Positions 1-7,773 of a stretch of 64,000 nucleotides of DNA are shown here, in pieces. Position numbers and translations under genes: made by a program. Position 1 is the first letter of the stretch, and each line of letters begins with the position of its first letter. A model generated the notes under the pieces. That model worked only from the letters and a program-made list of their open reading frames with translations. It ran no database searches and was not told where the DNA came from. Origin of the DNA: DUOX01 sp050944015 (lineage in GTDB: Bacteria > Bacillota > Clostridia > Oscillospirales > Oscillospiraceae); assembly GCA_050944015.1 (NCBI GenBank), contig JBMNQG010000001.1:19894-83893 (forward strand), given 5' to 3'.

Positions 1-781
1 CGACCCGGAAAAAAACACTATTTTTATTCAAAGCCACGTCCCTGCCCATGCGGAGCTGTGTTGGGTTTTAAACTGCTACGCAATGTTCGGCGAGCTGAGC
101 CGCATGACACAGTTTAAGGACAAGAGCGCGAAGAATGCCGACAACATAAACGCCGGTCTGTTTACCTATCCCGTGCTTATGGCCGCGGACATTCTCCTTT
201 ACAACACGGATTTGGTGCCCGTAGGCAGTGACCAGAAGCAGCACGTGGAGCTGGCCAGGGATATCGCCAACCGCTTTAACGGCATTTACGGCAATGTTTT
301 TACAATTCCGGAGCCCTATATTCCAAAAGTGGGAGCCCGGATTATGAGCCTTTCCAGCCCCGAGAAAAAGATGTCCAAGTCCGACGAGGATACGGGCGGA
401 TGCGTGTACCTTATGCAGTCGCCGGAGGAAATCATGCGCAATTTCAAGCGGGCGGTAACCGACAGCGAGACCTGCGTCCGCTATGATGTGGAGAATAAAC
501 CGGGAATATCGAATCTTATGCAGATATACTCCGCAGTTACGGGAAAGAGCTTTCAGGATATTGAGGTGGAGTTTGCCGGCCGCGGATACGGTGAGTTTAA
601 GATTGCCGTAGCGGAATCGGTAATAGAAATGTGGCGACCCATAAGGGAAGAAGCCCAGCGCCTTATAAACGACAAGGCCTATTTGGAAAGCGTCTACAAG
701 CTGGGCGCAGAAAAGGCAGAACAGGTTGCCGGAAAAACTCTTAGAAAGGTGTATAAAAAACTGGGGTTTGTCGCCCGATAG
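1..781 (+). CDS. trpS: Tryptophanyl-tRNA synthetase, C-terminal part (5' end outside window)
   Basis: Charges tRNA-Trp with tryptophan in the cytoplasm (class I synthetase). The reading frame is open from base 2, so the gene begins upstream of the window and about 259 residues are visible. The visible part starts with the QSHVPAHAEL segment typical of TrpRS, continues with RMTQFKDKS, and carries the class I signature KMSKS (KKMSKSDED, around base 370) that binds the ATP phosphates. The C-terminal helical region, which recognises the anticodon, is present up to a normal stop. The next gene starts 16 bases downstream with its own ribosome-binding site, so the two are probably co-transcribed. 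The identification is firm; only the N-terminal part of the Rossmann fold is missing because of the window edge. Confidence 0.96.
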   Translation, partial: DPEKNTIFIQSHVPAHAELCWVLNCYAMFGELSRMTQFKDKSAKNADNINAGLFTYPVLMAADILLYNTDLVPVGSDQKQHVELARDIANRFNGIYGNVFTIPEPYIPKVGARIMSLSSPEKKMSKSDEDTGGCVYLMQSPEEIMRNFKRAVTDSETCVRYDVENKPGISNLMQIYSAVTGKSFQDIEVEFAGRGYGEFKIAVAESVIEMWRPIREEAQRLINDKAYLESVYKLGAEKAEQVAGKTLRKVYKKLGFVAR

Positions 782-797
782 ACACAGGAGAAGAAGT

Positions 798-1907
798 ATG
801 TTATTAGAGATAGAGCTTTGGGCCAAAGTGCTGCTGGCCATTGGTGTTGCAATGGCTATCAGTTTCACTGCCACACCCATTGCCAAAACCTTTGCGCAAA
901 AAATTGGTGCAATTGACATGCCCGGTGAGGCCAGGCGCGTCCATGACCATCCCATTCCCAGGATGGGTGGCCTCGCTATATTTCTTGGATTCATACTCAG
1001 CGTGGTGCTTTTTGCCGACATAACCCGCCAGGTTCAGGGAATGCTCCTTGGCGCAATAATCATTGTGGCTGTTGGCGCCATAGACGACATAATCTCCCTC
1101 AGAGCCTGGGTTAAGTTCATATTTCAGATTGTCGCCGCGGTTGTCGTGGTTATGCACGGCGTGGTTATCGAAGTGCTCATGAACCCAAACATTTTCAGCG
1201 ACACCGAGCATCTGGTGCTAGGCATCCTTTCCATACCGATAACCATAATCTGGATTGTGGCCATTACCAATTCCGTGAATCTTATAGACGGCCTGGACGG
1301 ACTGGCAGTGGGAGTTTCCGCCATCGGGTCCGTGACCATGCTGGTTATAGCCCTGGTGGTTTCCGAAGGGAACGTGGCGGTGGTGCTGGCGGCCCTGGTG
1401 GGTGCCTGCCTAGGGTTCATGCCCTATAACCTCAACCCCGCCAAAATCTTTATGGGGGACACGGGAGCCCTGCTTTTAGGCTATGTCCTGGCCACTGCGT
1501 CCGTCATGGGGATGTTTAAGTTTTACGCCGTGGTATCCTTTGCCGTTCCGGTGCTGGCCCTGGCCGTCCCCCTGTGCGACACAGTCTTTGCATTTACAAG
1601 AAGGCTATTAAAGGGCCAGAACCCCATGAAGCCTGACAGGGGACACTTCCACCACAGACTGATAGACATGGGCTTGAGCCAGAAGCAGGCGGTGGCGATT
1701 CTGTATGCCATCAGCGCGGTTTTGGGGCTCGCCGCCGTAGTGATGGCCACAACGGAGGAACTTAAGCTGATAATTTTTGTATTCGCCTTCCTGCTGGCCG
1801 GGTTTATTTGGCTCTTCGTCACCAAAAGCAGAACCAACGGTAACGGTGAAAACAATAAAACGGCCCCGGAGCATAAGGACGAGGGCCGGGAGGACAAAAA
1901 TGCGTAA
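798..1907 (+). CDS. tagO: Undecaprenyl-phosphate GlcNAc-1-phosphate transferase family (TagO/WecA/MraY-like)
   Basis: Integral membrane glycosyl-1-phosphate transferase that moves a HexNAc-phosphate from UDP-sugar onto undecaprenyl phosphate, the first step of teichoic acid or other wall glycopolymer synthesis. About 369 residues with many hydrophobic segments. Family signatures are visible: AIDDIISL (the DD motif), NSVNLIDGLDGLAVG (NxxNxxDGxDGL), KIFMGDTGALLLGY, and the HFHHRLIDMG loop. The ATG at 798 is preferred because AGGAGAAG lies just upstream; an in-frame start at 726 would lie inside trpS. The C-terminus is a charged tail. It overlaps the following epimerase gene by 8 bases, an arrangement fitting one polymer pathway. 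Whether the product is teichoic acid or another linkage unit cannot be told from sequence. Confidence 0.9.
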   Translation: MLLEIELWAKVLLAIGVAMAISFTATPIAKTFAQKIGAIDMPGEARRVHDHPIPRMGGLAIFLGFILSVVLFADITRQVQGMLLGAIIIVAVGAIDDIISLRAWVKFIFQIVAAVVVVMHGVVIEVLMNPNIFSDTEHLVLGILSIPITIIWIVAITNSVNLIDGLDGLAVGVSAIGSVTMLVIALVVSEGNVAVVLAALVGACLGFMPYNLNPAKIFMGDTGALLLGYVLATASVMGMFKFYAVVSFAVPVLALAVPLCDTVFAFTRRLLKGQNPMKPDRGHFHHRLIDMGLSQKQAVAILYAISAVLGLAAVVMATTEELKLIIFVFAFLLAGFIWLFVTKSRTNGNGENNKTAPEHKDEGREDKNA

Positions 1908-3051
1908 AAAAATAAAAGTCATGTCGGTATTCGGCACAAGGCCGGAGGCAATTAAGATGGCCCCCCTGGTGCTGGAACTTCAGCGAAGGCAGGAAATTGA
2001 AAGCCTGGTGTGCGTCACCGCCCAGCACAGGGAAATGCTGGACTCGGTTCTGGACTTCTTTAAAATAACGCCCGAATACGACCTTAATATTATGGAACAC
2101 GGCCAAAACCTTGTGGACATCACTACAAGAGCCATGGACGGCCTCTACAGGGTTTACGCCGAAGCGAAACCGGACCTGGTCCTGGTGCACGGCGACACCT
2201 CCAGCACCTTTGCAGGAGCCCTGGCGGCCTTTTACGCCCAGATTCCCGTGGGGCATGTGGAAGCCGGGCTGCGCACTTATGACAGGTATTCGCCTTATCC
2301 CGAAGAGATGAACCGCTGCCTGGTGGCAAGGCTGGCCGAATATCACTTCGCGCCCACCGCTCAAAATGCTGAAAACCTCCGCCGGGAGGGCGTTACCAAG
2401 GGCGTCTTTGTTACCGGCAACACGGTAATCGACGCCATGGCCTACACCGTCGGGGGAGAAAGGGAGTTTTCCAATCCCCTCCTGCGGCAGATAGACTTTG
2501 CTGGCAGGCGGGTTATCGCAATGACCTGCCACCGGCGCGAAAACTACGGGGCGCCCATGGACAGCATTTTTGCGGCGGTGCGGGATATTGTTCAGAACTT
2601 TGAGGACGTTGAGGTAGTCTATCCTGTGCATCCCAGCCCCGTTGTCCAGGAGGCGGCGGAGCGAAACCTTAAAGGCGTGCCTAGAGTTCACCTTATAGAG
2701 CCTCTGGATGCCATGGAGATGCACAGGCTTATTGATAAAAGCTATATGGTGATGACCGACTCCGGAGGATTGCAGGAGGAAGCCCCCGCTTTAGGAAAAC
2801 CGGTACTGGTCCTGCGGAAGGAAACGGAGCGCCCCGAGGCCGTCATGGCCGGAACCGTGGAGCTTGCCGGGGTGGAGCGGGGGCGCATATTTAAGCTTGC
2901 CTCGGAGCTTCTTACGGACAGCGAAAAGTACAGGAGAATGGCAAGGGCGGTAAACCCCTATGGGGACGGCAGGGCCTGCCATAGGATAGCTGACGCCATA
3001 CTTTACAGTTTTGGCTTCAGCCGCCGGAAACCGGAGGATTTTGCCGTATGA
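1900..3051 (+). CDS. wecB: UDP-N-acetylglucosamine 2-epimerase (non-hydrolysing)
   Basis: Interconverts UDP-GlcNAc and UDP-ManNAc, supplying ManNAc for cell-wall polymer synthesis. The protein has about 383 residues, the usual length. Typical stretches are FGTRPEAIKMAPL at the N-terminus, VHGDTSSTFAGALAAFY, the GHVEAGLRT segment, YPEEMNRCL, and near the C-terminus TDSGGLQEEAPALGKPVLVLR, which holds the nucleotide-binding loop. The start at 1900 follows a GGGAGG ribosome site inside the end of the preceding gene; an upstream in-frame start at 1777 would give an unrelated extension read from the transferase gene. B. subtilis MnaA/YvyH is the same family. Together with the TagO/WecA-type neighbour it supports a ManNAc-containing linkage unit. 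Confidence 0.94.
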   Translation: MRKKIKVMSVFGTRPEAIKMAPLVLELQRRQEIESLVCVTAQHREMLDSVLDFFKITPEYDLNIMEHGQNLVDITTRAMDGLYRVYAEAKPDLVLVHGDTSSTFAGALAAFYAQIPVGHVEAGLRTYDRYSPYPEEMNRCLVARLAEYHFAPTAQNAENLRREGVTKGVFVTGNTVIDAMAYTVGGEREFSNPLLRQIDFAGRRVIAMTCHRRENYGAPMDSIFAAVRDIVQNFEDVEVVYPVHPSPVVQEAAERNLKGVPRVHLIEPLDAMEMHRLIDKSYMVMTDSGGLQEEAPALGKPVLVLRKETERPEAVMAGTVELAGVERGRIFKLASELLTDSEKYRRMARAVNPYGDGRACHRIADAILYSFGFSRRKPEDFAV

Positions 3052-3773
3052 AAAGGAAAGTCCCTCTGCTCATTGCTGTCGTTCTGGCAGCAGCGGTGCT
3101 GGTGCTGATAATGTCCAGATACGGCCGGAGTATCGATGCGGCTACTCCTGCGGTGGTGCTGCCCTCCGCGGTGGTAGGAGAAAACATGGACCAGCAGCCG
3201 GACGGGCAGGGCGGAGGAGCCCAGAGGGCCGAGGTTACGCCCGAGACGGTCCAGGCGGTCCTGGCGACTATAAGCCGGGCTGACAGCTATTCCCGCTCCT
3301 TGACCGTTGAGAGTTTCTATGAGGGCGGAAGCAGCAAAATAGCGCTAAACGTGTGGGTGAGGGGCGGCAGCGTCAGGATAACCGAGACCGGCCGGGGGCA
3401 AACAAAGAACGTGCTGATTCTGGATGACGAGGTTTACATATGGTATGAGGACAGCTCTAATCGCTACGTGGGAAGCCTGTCCCAGGGCGACGCGGACAAA
3501 TACCAGCATATCCTGACCTATGAGGACATACTAAAACTTGACCCGGAGCAGATTACCGATGCCGGATATACGGAATACGGCGGTGAATCCTGCATTTTTG
3601 CGGAGTACAGCACCGGCACGCTGGGCTACATGTACCGGATATATGTGTCTGTGAAAACCGGCCTGCTTATGGGCGCGGAGTCCTACGACGGCGACAATGT
3701 GGTCTACCGCATGACTTCCGACACGCCGGACATTTCCACCCCTCCAGAAGAGGTTTTCGCGCTGCCGTCATAG
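3048..3773 (+). CDS. Exported or membrane-anchored protein of unknown function
   Basis: A 241-residue protein that I cannot assign. The N-terminus is a basic start followed by a hydrophobic stretch (residues 6-22), so it is probably anchored in the membrane by an uncleaved signal with the rest outside. A linker rich in Gln, Gly and Asp (about residues 46-60) follows. The remainder is predicted by eye to be mainly beta-strand, with a rhythm (two-strand turns such as VWVRGGSVRITE and VLILDDEVYIWYED) reminiscent of LolA-like or GerS-like sheets, but this is only an impression. The ATG overlaps the stop of wecB in ATGA, so it is translationally coupled to the wall-polymer genes. No downstream terminator is obvious before the convergent genes. 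Confidence 0.72.
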   Translation: MKRKVPLLIAVVLAAAVLVLIMSRYGRSIDAATPAVVLPSAVVGENMDQQPDGQGGGAQRAEVTPETVQAVLATISRADSYSRSLTVESFYEGGSSKIALNVWVRGGSVRITETGRGQTKNVLILDDEVYIWYEDSSNRYVGSLSQGDADKYQHILTYEDILKLDPEQITDAGYTEYGGESCIFAEYSTGTLGYMYRIYVSVKTGLLMGAESYDGDNVVYRMTSDTPDISTPPEEVFALPS

Positions 3774-3860
3774 TTTCCGCCGGATTGGTGTCTTAAAATA
3801 GTCCTGAATATAATTGAGGGGCGGCCCGTGGGCGGCAGTTTGCCTCTTATTGGCCGCTCC

Positions 3861-4199
3861 CTATAAAAACAACAATACGCCGAGGATTATCAGCAGTTCA
3901 ATATCGCCGCTTTCTTTATATAGAAAAAGCAATATTAGTATAAGAAGGATGTCTTCGGTCTCCAAATTCCCAATGCCCAGGTTTTTCAGGAAGACTCTAA
4001 AATCTGGGAAGCCAAAGCCCGGAAAGTGCGGGCTGTGCTTATGCTTGTGAGGCACAGGATTTCGGCTGTGTCCCTGAATCAAAGCCGGCGGGCCGGCGTT
4101 TTTGCCTGCCGCCACAGGCGCCGATGCCCTTTGCTGTTCTCTCGGTTCCATGACTCTTACGAAGCTCCCGCTGTTTCCCTTGTACTTTTTATAAGCCAT
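3861..4199 (-). CDS. Small uncharacterised protein with hydrophobic C-terminus
   Basis: About 112 residues. The start at 4199 is chosen because GGAGG lies about 11 bases upstream; longer forms starting at 4214 or 4223 are possible. The N-terminal half is basic and low in complexity, with a His/Lys/Pro-rich stretch near the middle (HKHKHSPHFPGFGFPDF). The last 30 residues are almost entirely hydrophobic with alternating acidic residues (EDILLILILLFLYKE, then DIELLIILGVLLFL), forming either one membrane hairpin or two amphipathic segments. It overlaps the end of the preceding minus-strand gene by 11 bases and is the last of a three-gene set. Small proteins with this type of C-terminus occur in spore-forming Clostridia, but I assign no function. 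Confidence 0.6.
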   Translation of the reverse strand: MAYKKYKGNSGSFVRVMEPREQQRASAPVAAGKNAGPPALIQGHSRNPVPHKHKHSPHFPGFGFPDFRVFLKNLGIGNLETEDILLILILLFLYKESGDIELLIILGVLLFL

Positions 4200-4557
4200 C
4201 CTTCTTTCCTCCATATTCTGCAAGCGCTATTTGCGCCACCTTTGCCATTTTGGCAACCTGTATTGCCTTATCTATTTTTTCCCGGCGTTTTTCCGAAAGA
4301 TATGGTTTCATAGCCTCCAGAAGGTCATGCTTGTTGAAGCTGTTTTCCGCTCGTGATATTAGTCGGCCTATAGAGGACAGCATTGCCGGATCTATTCCTC
4401 CCAATGAAGCCAGGGCATTGCCCGGATCGGGGCTTCCAGCGCCGGATGTATCCTTTTGATTACCGCCGTTCATAATGGACGCCGCCATCTGCACAATCTT
4501 GTTCATTTCTTCAGGATTGTTTAATATGCTGTTGATTTTATCCTCAAGTTCGCTCAC
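4189..4557 (-). CDS. Small alpha-helical uncharacterised protein
   Basis: A 122-residue protein with a GTG start (CAC at 4555-4557 on the plus strand); its ribosome site is weak and rather distant. The N-terminal 30 residues form a likely amphipathic helix (EEMNKIVQMAASIMNG). A Gly/Pro/Ser linker follows, and the C-terminal part reads as helical with the segment LLEAMKPYLSEKRREKID, a basic helix that recurs in small Clostridia proteins. It has no signal peptide or membrane segment. It lies between two other short genes on the same strand, and its end overlaps the next gene, so the three are probably one operon. The function is unknown; the shape resembles small structural or sporulation-associated proteins, but nothing proves it. 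Confidence 0.65.
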   Translation of the reverse strand: MSELEDKINSILNNPEEMNKIVQMAASIMNGGNQKDTSGAGSPDPGNALASLGGIDPAMLSSIGRLISRAENSFNKHDLLEAMKPYLSEKRREKIDKAIQVAKMAKVAQIALAEYGGKKDGL

Positions 4558-4573
4558 GGCAGCAAGCCCCCCT

Positions 4574-4816
4574 TTATTTTGTATTGAATTCTTTGGATAG
4601 CAGGGCAGCCAGCCGTTTACCCTCTTCAGTGCTCAGCACCTGAGCGAGGGTTTTCTGCAGCGTTGCCATGTCTCCGCTTTTGGCCGCCTGTTCCACCGAC
4701 CGGGCATCGATAATTTTGCTAAGTTTTTGGGCCTCCGGGGAATTCATGGCAGCTTTAATCTTGTCCGCGTTGCCGCTGTTCATCAGCATTCTGCGAATTT
4801 CATTCAGATCCTTCAT
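4574..4816 (-). CDS. Small alpha-helical uncharacterised protein, first of a three-gene set
   Basis: An 80-residue soluble protein preceded by AAAGGAGGAAC, a strong ribosome site, which supports the start at 4816. The sequence is helical throughout: MKDLNEIRRMLMN at the start, PEAQKLSKIID in the middle and EGKRLAALLSKEF at the end. It looks like a repeat of a short helical module similar in feel to the following protein (the pattern of two helices broken by Gly/Asn). It is transcribed away from the phosphoesterase gene at 4885, with the 68 bases between serving as a divergent promoter region. I recognise no family and assign no function. Confidence 0.62.
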   Translation of the reverse strand: MKDLNEIRRMLMNSGNADKIKAAMNSPEAQKLSKIIDARSVEQAAKSGDMATLQKTLAQVLSTEEGKRLAALLSKEFNTK

Positions 4817-4884
4817 TCGCCTGTTCCTCCTTTGGCGATGTCTCGCTATACTTCATATTATTCATTTATTGTATTGAGGTGCAT

Positions 4885-5358
4885 ATGAGAGTAGCTGTTT
4901 TTTCAGATTCTCACGGCAGGATTGACAAAATGATTCACGCCCTGCAAAGCTGGCGGCCGGATTTGATTGTTCATCTGGGCGACTATGCCCGAGATGCGGA
5001 GCACCTAAAAAAGGAATTTCCCCAGACGCCTGTCAGGGCAGTCCGGGGAAACTGCGATATTAGATCATATGCGTTGGAAAAGGATTTTTTTGATATCGGC
5101 CAGGTAAAGGTGTTCATCACCCACGGCCACATATACGGAGTAAAACGAAGCCTTGACGCGCTGCTCAACGCTGCCTACTTCTCCGGCGCCCGGGTGGCGC
5201 TTTACGGGCACACCCACATTGCCCATTGCCGGCAGATAGGGGGGCTTTGGGTGATAAACCCTGGCTCCGCCGGGCAGGGCATGAAGCCTTCCTACGCCAG
5301 ATTGGAAATTGGGGAAGACGGCAGCGTAAACTGCCAAATAGTGCCCATTAATATTTGA
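4885..5358 (+). CDS. Metallophosphoesterase, YfcE/MJ0936 family phosphodiesterase
   Basis: A 157-residue calcineurin-like phosphodiesterase of the small YfcE type, probably acting on phosphodiesters in the cytoplasm; the natural substrate is not known for the family. All metal-binding motifs are present: FSDSHG (Asp and His), HLGDYARD (Asp), RGNCD (Asn), ITHGH and GHTH. The ATG at 4885 has GAGG five bases upstream; a GTG at 4879 is in frame and would add only two residues. It stands alone: the next gene on this side is convergent, with only four bases between the stops. No cysteine or lipid signal is present. Confidence 0.9.
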   Translation: MRVAVFSDSHGRIDKMIHALQSWRPDLIVHLGDYARDAEHLKKEFPQTPVRAVRGNCDIRSYALEKDFFDIGQVKVFITHGHIYGVKRSLDALLNAAYFSGARVALYGHTHIAHCRQIGGLWVINPGSAGQGMKPSYARLEIGEDGSVNCQIVPINI

Positions 5359-5362
5359 GTGG

Positions 5363-6199
5363 CTATTTTAGGACGATAAAGGGCTTTTTCTTCTTTTCCT
5401 GTTTTTCGCTTTCCTCTATTTCCTCTTCGGTGAGGACGTGAGGAATAAAGGCGCTGGCAATCGTGCCCTTGCTCCTGCCCTTGATATAGAAATAGCCGAT
5501 TGCGGAAAACACTGCGGCTCCGATAAGGTTTACCAGCATATCGGACATTGTGTCGTAAAGGCCAATGTCAAGGTAGCCGCCTGTTATAATGGTGTCTGTT
5601 ATTTCGCCATTGACAGTGCCGGTGATAATAACCTGGGAGATGTCGTTGATAATAACCCTGCTTCCCCCCATAGTGCCGATGTTTGCGGATACTATCGTAT
5701 TGACGAGGGAATCTTTCTGCATATCCCAATTGAGAAGCCGGTCGGCAAAGAATTCAAAGAACTCCCACATCACGCCCACGGTTATGGAAAAGCAAAATGC
5801 CACAAAGGACATGAAAGCGGGAGACAGGTTAAAATGAAATCTCGGGTTGCGGTTGAATATGTCCACAAGCGCAAAGCCAAGGGCGGCCATCAAAAAGCCG
5901 TTGAGGGTATGTAGCATTGTGTCCCAGTGGGGAACTCGGATAAAGAATGAGCCGAGTTCCCCCAAAATTTCTGCGGCAAAAATGAACAGCAGAACAATGA
6001 TTTCCATGGTGTTGGGAAGGTCGATTTTCAACCTGCGCTCAACAATGGAGGGTACCATGAAAAGCACCAGAGTCAGAAGACAGAGAAGGGCATTATACCA
6101 TTGCCTCAGCACAAGCTCCCTGATCATGAGCAAAACGACCAAAACCCGCAGGATAAAGTATATCGCCAATTTCCAGCGTTCAGACCTTGACCTTTTCAT
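5363..6199 (-). CDS. Multi-pass membrane protein, probably DUF2238/YjdF-like
   Basis: A 278-residue integral membrane protein with about seven hydrophobic segments and a charged C-terminal tail rich in Glu and Lys. The start at 6199 follows AAGGAGGATTCC, an excellent ribosome site. The core holds HWDTMLHTLNGFLMAALGF and TVGVMWEFFEFFADRL, in which acidic and histidine residues sit inside membrane segments, as in the DUF2238 (YjdF) family of membrane proteins of unknown function. A soluble loop of about 60 residues lies between the last two groups of segments, with a hydrophobic beta-like stretch (SQVIITGTVNG). It is 30 bases downstream of the PASTA-protein gene on the same strand, so the two may be co-transcribed. 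Assignment to a family is tentative; the membrane topology is clear. Confidence 0.72.
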   Translation of the reverse strand: MKRSRSERWKLAIYFILRVLVVLLMIRELVLRQWYNALLCLLTLVLFMVPSIVERRLKIDLPNTMEIIVLLFIFAAEILGELGSFFIRVPHWDTMLHTLNGFLMAALGFALVDIFNRNPRFHFNLSPAFMSFVAFCFSITVGVMWEFFEFFADRLLNWDMQKDSLVNTIVSANIGTMGGSRVIINDISQVIITGTVNGEITDTIITGGYLDIGLYDTMSDMLVNLIGAAVFSAIGYFYIKGRSKGTIASAFIPHVLTEEEIEESEKQEKKKKPFIVLK

Positions 6200-6229
6200 G
6201 GAATCCTCCTTTTCTGCTTAATTGCCGGC

Positions 6230-7591
6230 TTAATTGCCGGGGTCTGGCTCGTTGCCGTTATCCGTGACCTCAGGTGTAGGCTCCGGAGTAGGAGATGGGG
6301 AGGGTTCCGGAGTACTCTGAACAGCCCGGAATATGGCGTATATGCTGTGGTCGCTTCTGACGTCCGAGAAAGTGTAGCTATCCACTGCTTCGACGCTTTG
6401 GCCGTCTACCTTTATTTCACGAATCTCATATCCCTCGTCGGGGATAATTGTGAAGGTGACGCTGCCTCCCTCCTTTACTGAAACCCGGCCCTTGGGGCTG
6501 ATGGAGCCTCCCTTGCCCGCAGTCACCGAAATAATATATTCCGGCTCTGGTTCGGGGCCCTTGGAAAGGGTTACTTTCACATACTCCCCGGGGCTAAGCT
6601 GGGTTCCGGCAACAGGATCCTGGGATATTATCGTCCCCTCCGAATAGGTATCGCTGTATTCGTCGGTAAACTTTATGATTCTAAGACCCAGTGCTTCAAG
6701 GTCCTGTTTTGCTTTTTCATATGTGCTGCCCGCGAGAGAAGGCACAGTAACCGGGTGCTCTTCCTTTTCCTCCTCCTTTATTGCGGGGCCGGAGGAGACA
6801 ATCAGCATAACCGTGTCGCCGGCTTTGACCTTTTTGCCCTCCTTGGCGCTCTGACGGATGACTATGCCCTCATCCTTGTCGCTGGGCTGGGTGGAAAGCT
6901 CCACATTCAGGCCCATGCCCTCCAGAAGAGAAACGGCGCTGTCTTTGTCCATGCCGACCGTATTGGGCATGGTGAGTAGGGTATCTTTCTTTTTATTAAA
7001 ATCCAGCATGCCGCCCATCAGGCTTAGCACCACAACAAGCACCGCCAGCAGGGCAACCGCTCCAACAATAAAAGCCCGGGTCCTGCTGCTCATGCCGCCG
7101 GTTCTTTCCCTGTAAGAATGTCCTTCTTTTTCGGAAAAAGAGGGCTTCTCAGCGGGCCTCTTCGCCGGCGGCCTGGCTGAGCCCGACCTGTCGCCCGCCG
7201 CCGGCGGGCAGACAGGTCTTTTATTCCGGGACGGAGGACTTGGCTTTGCTGCTTTTCCGGCGTCTGAAATGTTCTCCGGCTTCCATACCTGAGTGGCGTC
7301 TGGGTCGTTTTGCCTCCAAACCCGGGTGGCGTCTGGGTCGTTTTGCCTCCAAACCCGGGTGGCGTCAGGGTCGTCTTGCTGCCATACCTGGGTGTCGTCT
7401 GGGTCCCGGGAGGGCTTGCGGACGTGCGCGCCTCCCTGGCTTTCGGGGATTGTCCAGCGCTTGGTAGACGACAAATCGTCGGAACCATCTTCCGGCAGTA
7501 TGTAGTAAATTGCGCCGCAGTAGGGGCATTCGCCTCCGGCGGCCTCTATGTCAATGGATGCACCGCATTTTTTGCAGGTTATTATTCTCAT
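6230..7591 (-). CDS. Zinc-ribbon, single-pass membrane protein with two PASTA domains and an InlB-type repeat
   Basis: A 453-residue protein with an unusual domain order. Residues 1-30 form a zinc ribbon (CKKCG and CPYCG). Residues 63-103 are a tandem repeat of an 11-residue unit, DPDATRVWRQN, present 3.7 times. A basic, proline-rich linker follows, then one membrane segment (about 172-194). Outside the membrane are two PASTA domains (about 206-268 and 279-346; each has a VPxxxG-like start and an SxGP end), a beta-grasp repeat like those of InlB (352-423, ending with YAIFRA), and a Pro/Thr/Glu tail. PASTA domains normally sit on PrkC-type kinases and penicillin-binding proteins; here there is no kinase domain. 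The inside-out orientation suggests a wall sensor with a cytoplasmic zinc ribbon. A GAGG seven bases before the ATG supports the start. Confidence 0.86.
   Translation of the reverse strand: MRIITCKKCGASIDIEAAGGECPYCGAIYYILPEDGSDDLSSTKRWTIPESQGGAHVRKPSRDPDDTQVWQQDDPDATRVWRQNDPDATRVWRQNDPDATQVWKPENISDAGKAAKPSPPSRNKRPVCPPAAGDRSGSARPPAKRPAEKPSFSEKEGHSYRERTGGMSSRTRAFIVGAVALLAVLVVVLSLMGGMLDFNKKKDTLLTMPNTVGMDKDSAVSLLEGMGLNVELSTQPSDKDEGIVIRQSAKEGKKVKAGDTVMLIVSSGPAIKEEEKEEHPVTVPSLAGSTYEKAKQDLEALGLRIIKFTDEYSDTYSEGTIISQDPVAGTQLSPGEYVKVTLSKGPEPEPEYIISVTAGKGGSISPKGRVSVKEGGSVTFTIIPDEGYEIREIKVDGQSVEAVDSYTFSDVRSDHSIYAIFRAVQSTPEPSPSPTPEPTPEVTDNGNEPDPGN
7283..7405 (-). repeat. Tandem 33-base repeat inside the PASTA-protein gene
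   Basis: Nearly identical 33-base units (11 codons) follow each other; two central units are almost exact copies and the outer ones have diverged. They encode DPD[D/A]T[Q/R]VW[Q/R]Q[D/N]. Copy number is likely to vary between strains because such arrays change by slippage. The conserved Thr followed by a basic or polar residue, Val and Trp, in an acidic setting, could be a kinase target or an FHA-binding site; this is inference. Confidence 0.9.
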
Positions 7592-7621
7592 AGTAAAACC
7601 TCACTTCATGTGGCTTTGTTA

Positions 7622-7650
7622 ATTATAGCATATAGTTATTATAAATACAA
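7622..7650 (-). promoter_or_regulatory. Predicted sigma-A promoter for the PASTA-protein gene
   Basis: On the minus strand TTGTAT (7645-7650) and TATAAT (7622-7627) are separated by 17 bases, and the coding start is 31 bases further on at 7591. The -10 box is a perfect consensus. Confidence 0.7.
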
Positions 7651-7688
7651 TTAAACGCTGTTTTTTAAAATTCTCATATTTCTATAGC

Positions 7689-7718
7689 TTGAACCTTCGC
7701 ATATTCGAATGGTATACT
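7689..7718 (+). promoter_or_regulatory. Predicted sigma-A promoter for the SDR gene
   Basis: TTGAAC (7689-7694) and TATACT (7713-7718) are 18 bases apart, about 55 bases before the ATG at 7774. Together with the minus-strand promoter it makes this a divergent regulatory region. Confidence 0.6.
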
Positions 7719-7773
7719 TAGACATAATTCAGCAGAAATATGTTCCTAAAAACTTGGTAGGAGAGGGGCACAC

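Noticed and set aside
1819..2724. 301-residue open frame on the minus strand
   Set aside because: It is antisense to wecB and shows no signature of a real protein.
3774..3860. Terminator after the exported-protein gene
   Set aside because: GGGGCGGCC and GGCCGCTCC can pair, but the loop is long and the tail is not T-rich.
7283..7405. CRISPR-like array
   Set aside because: The 33-base repeats are inside a coding frame with no spacers between; they are a protein-coding tandem repeat.
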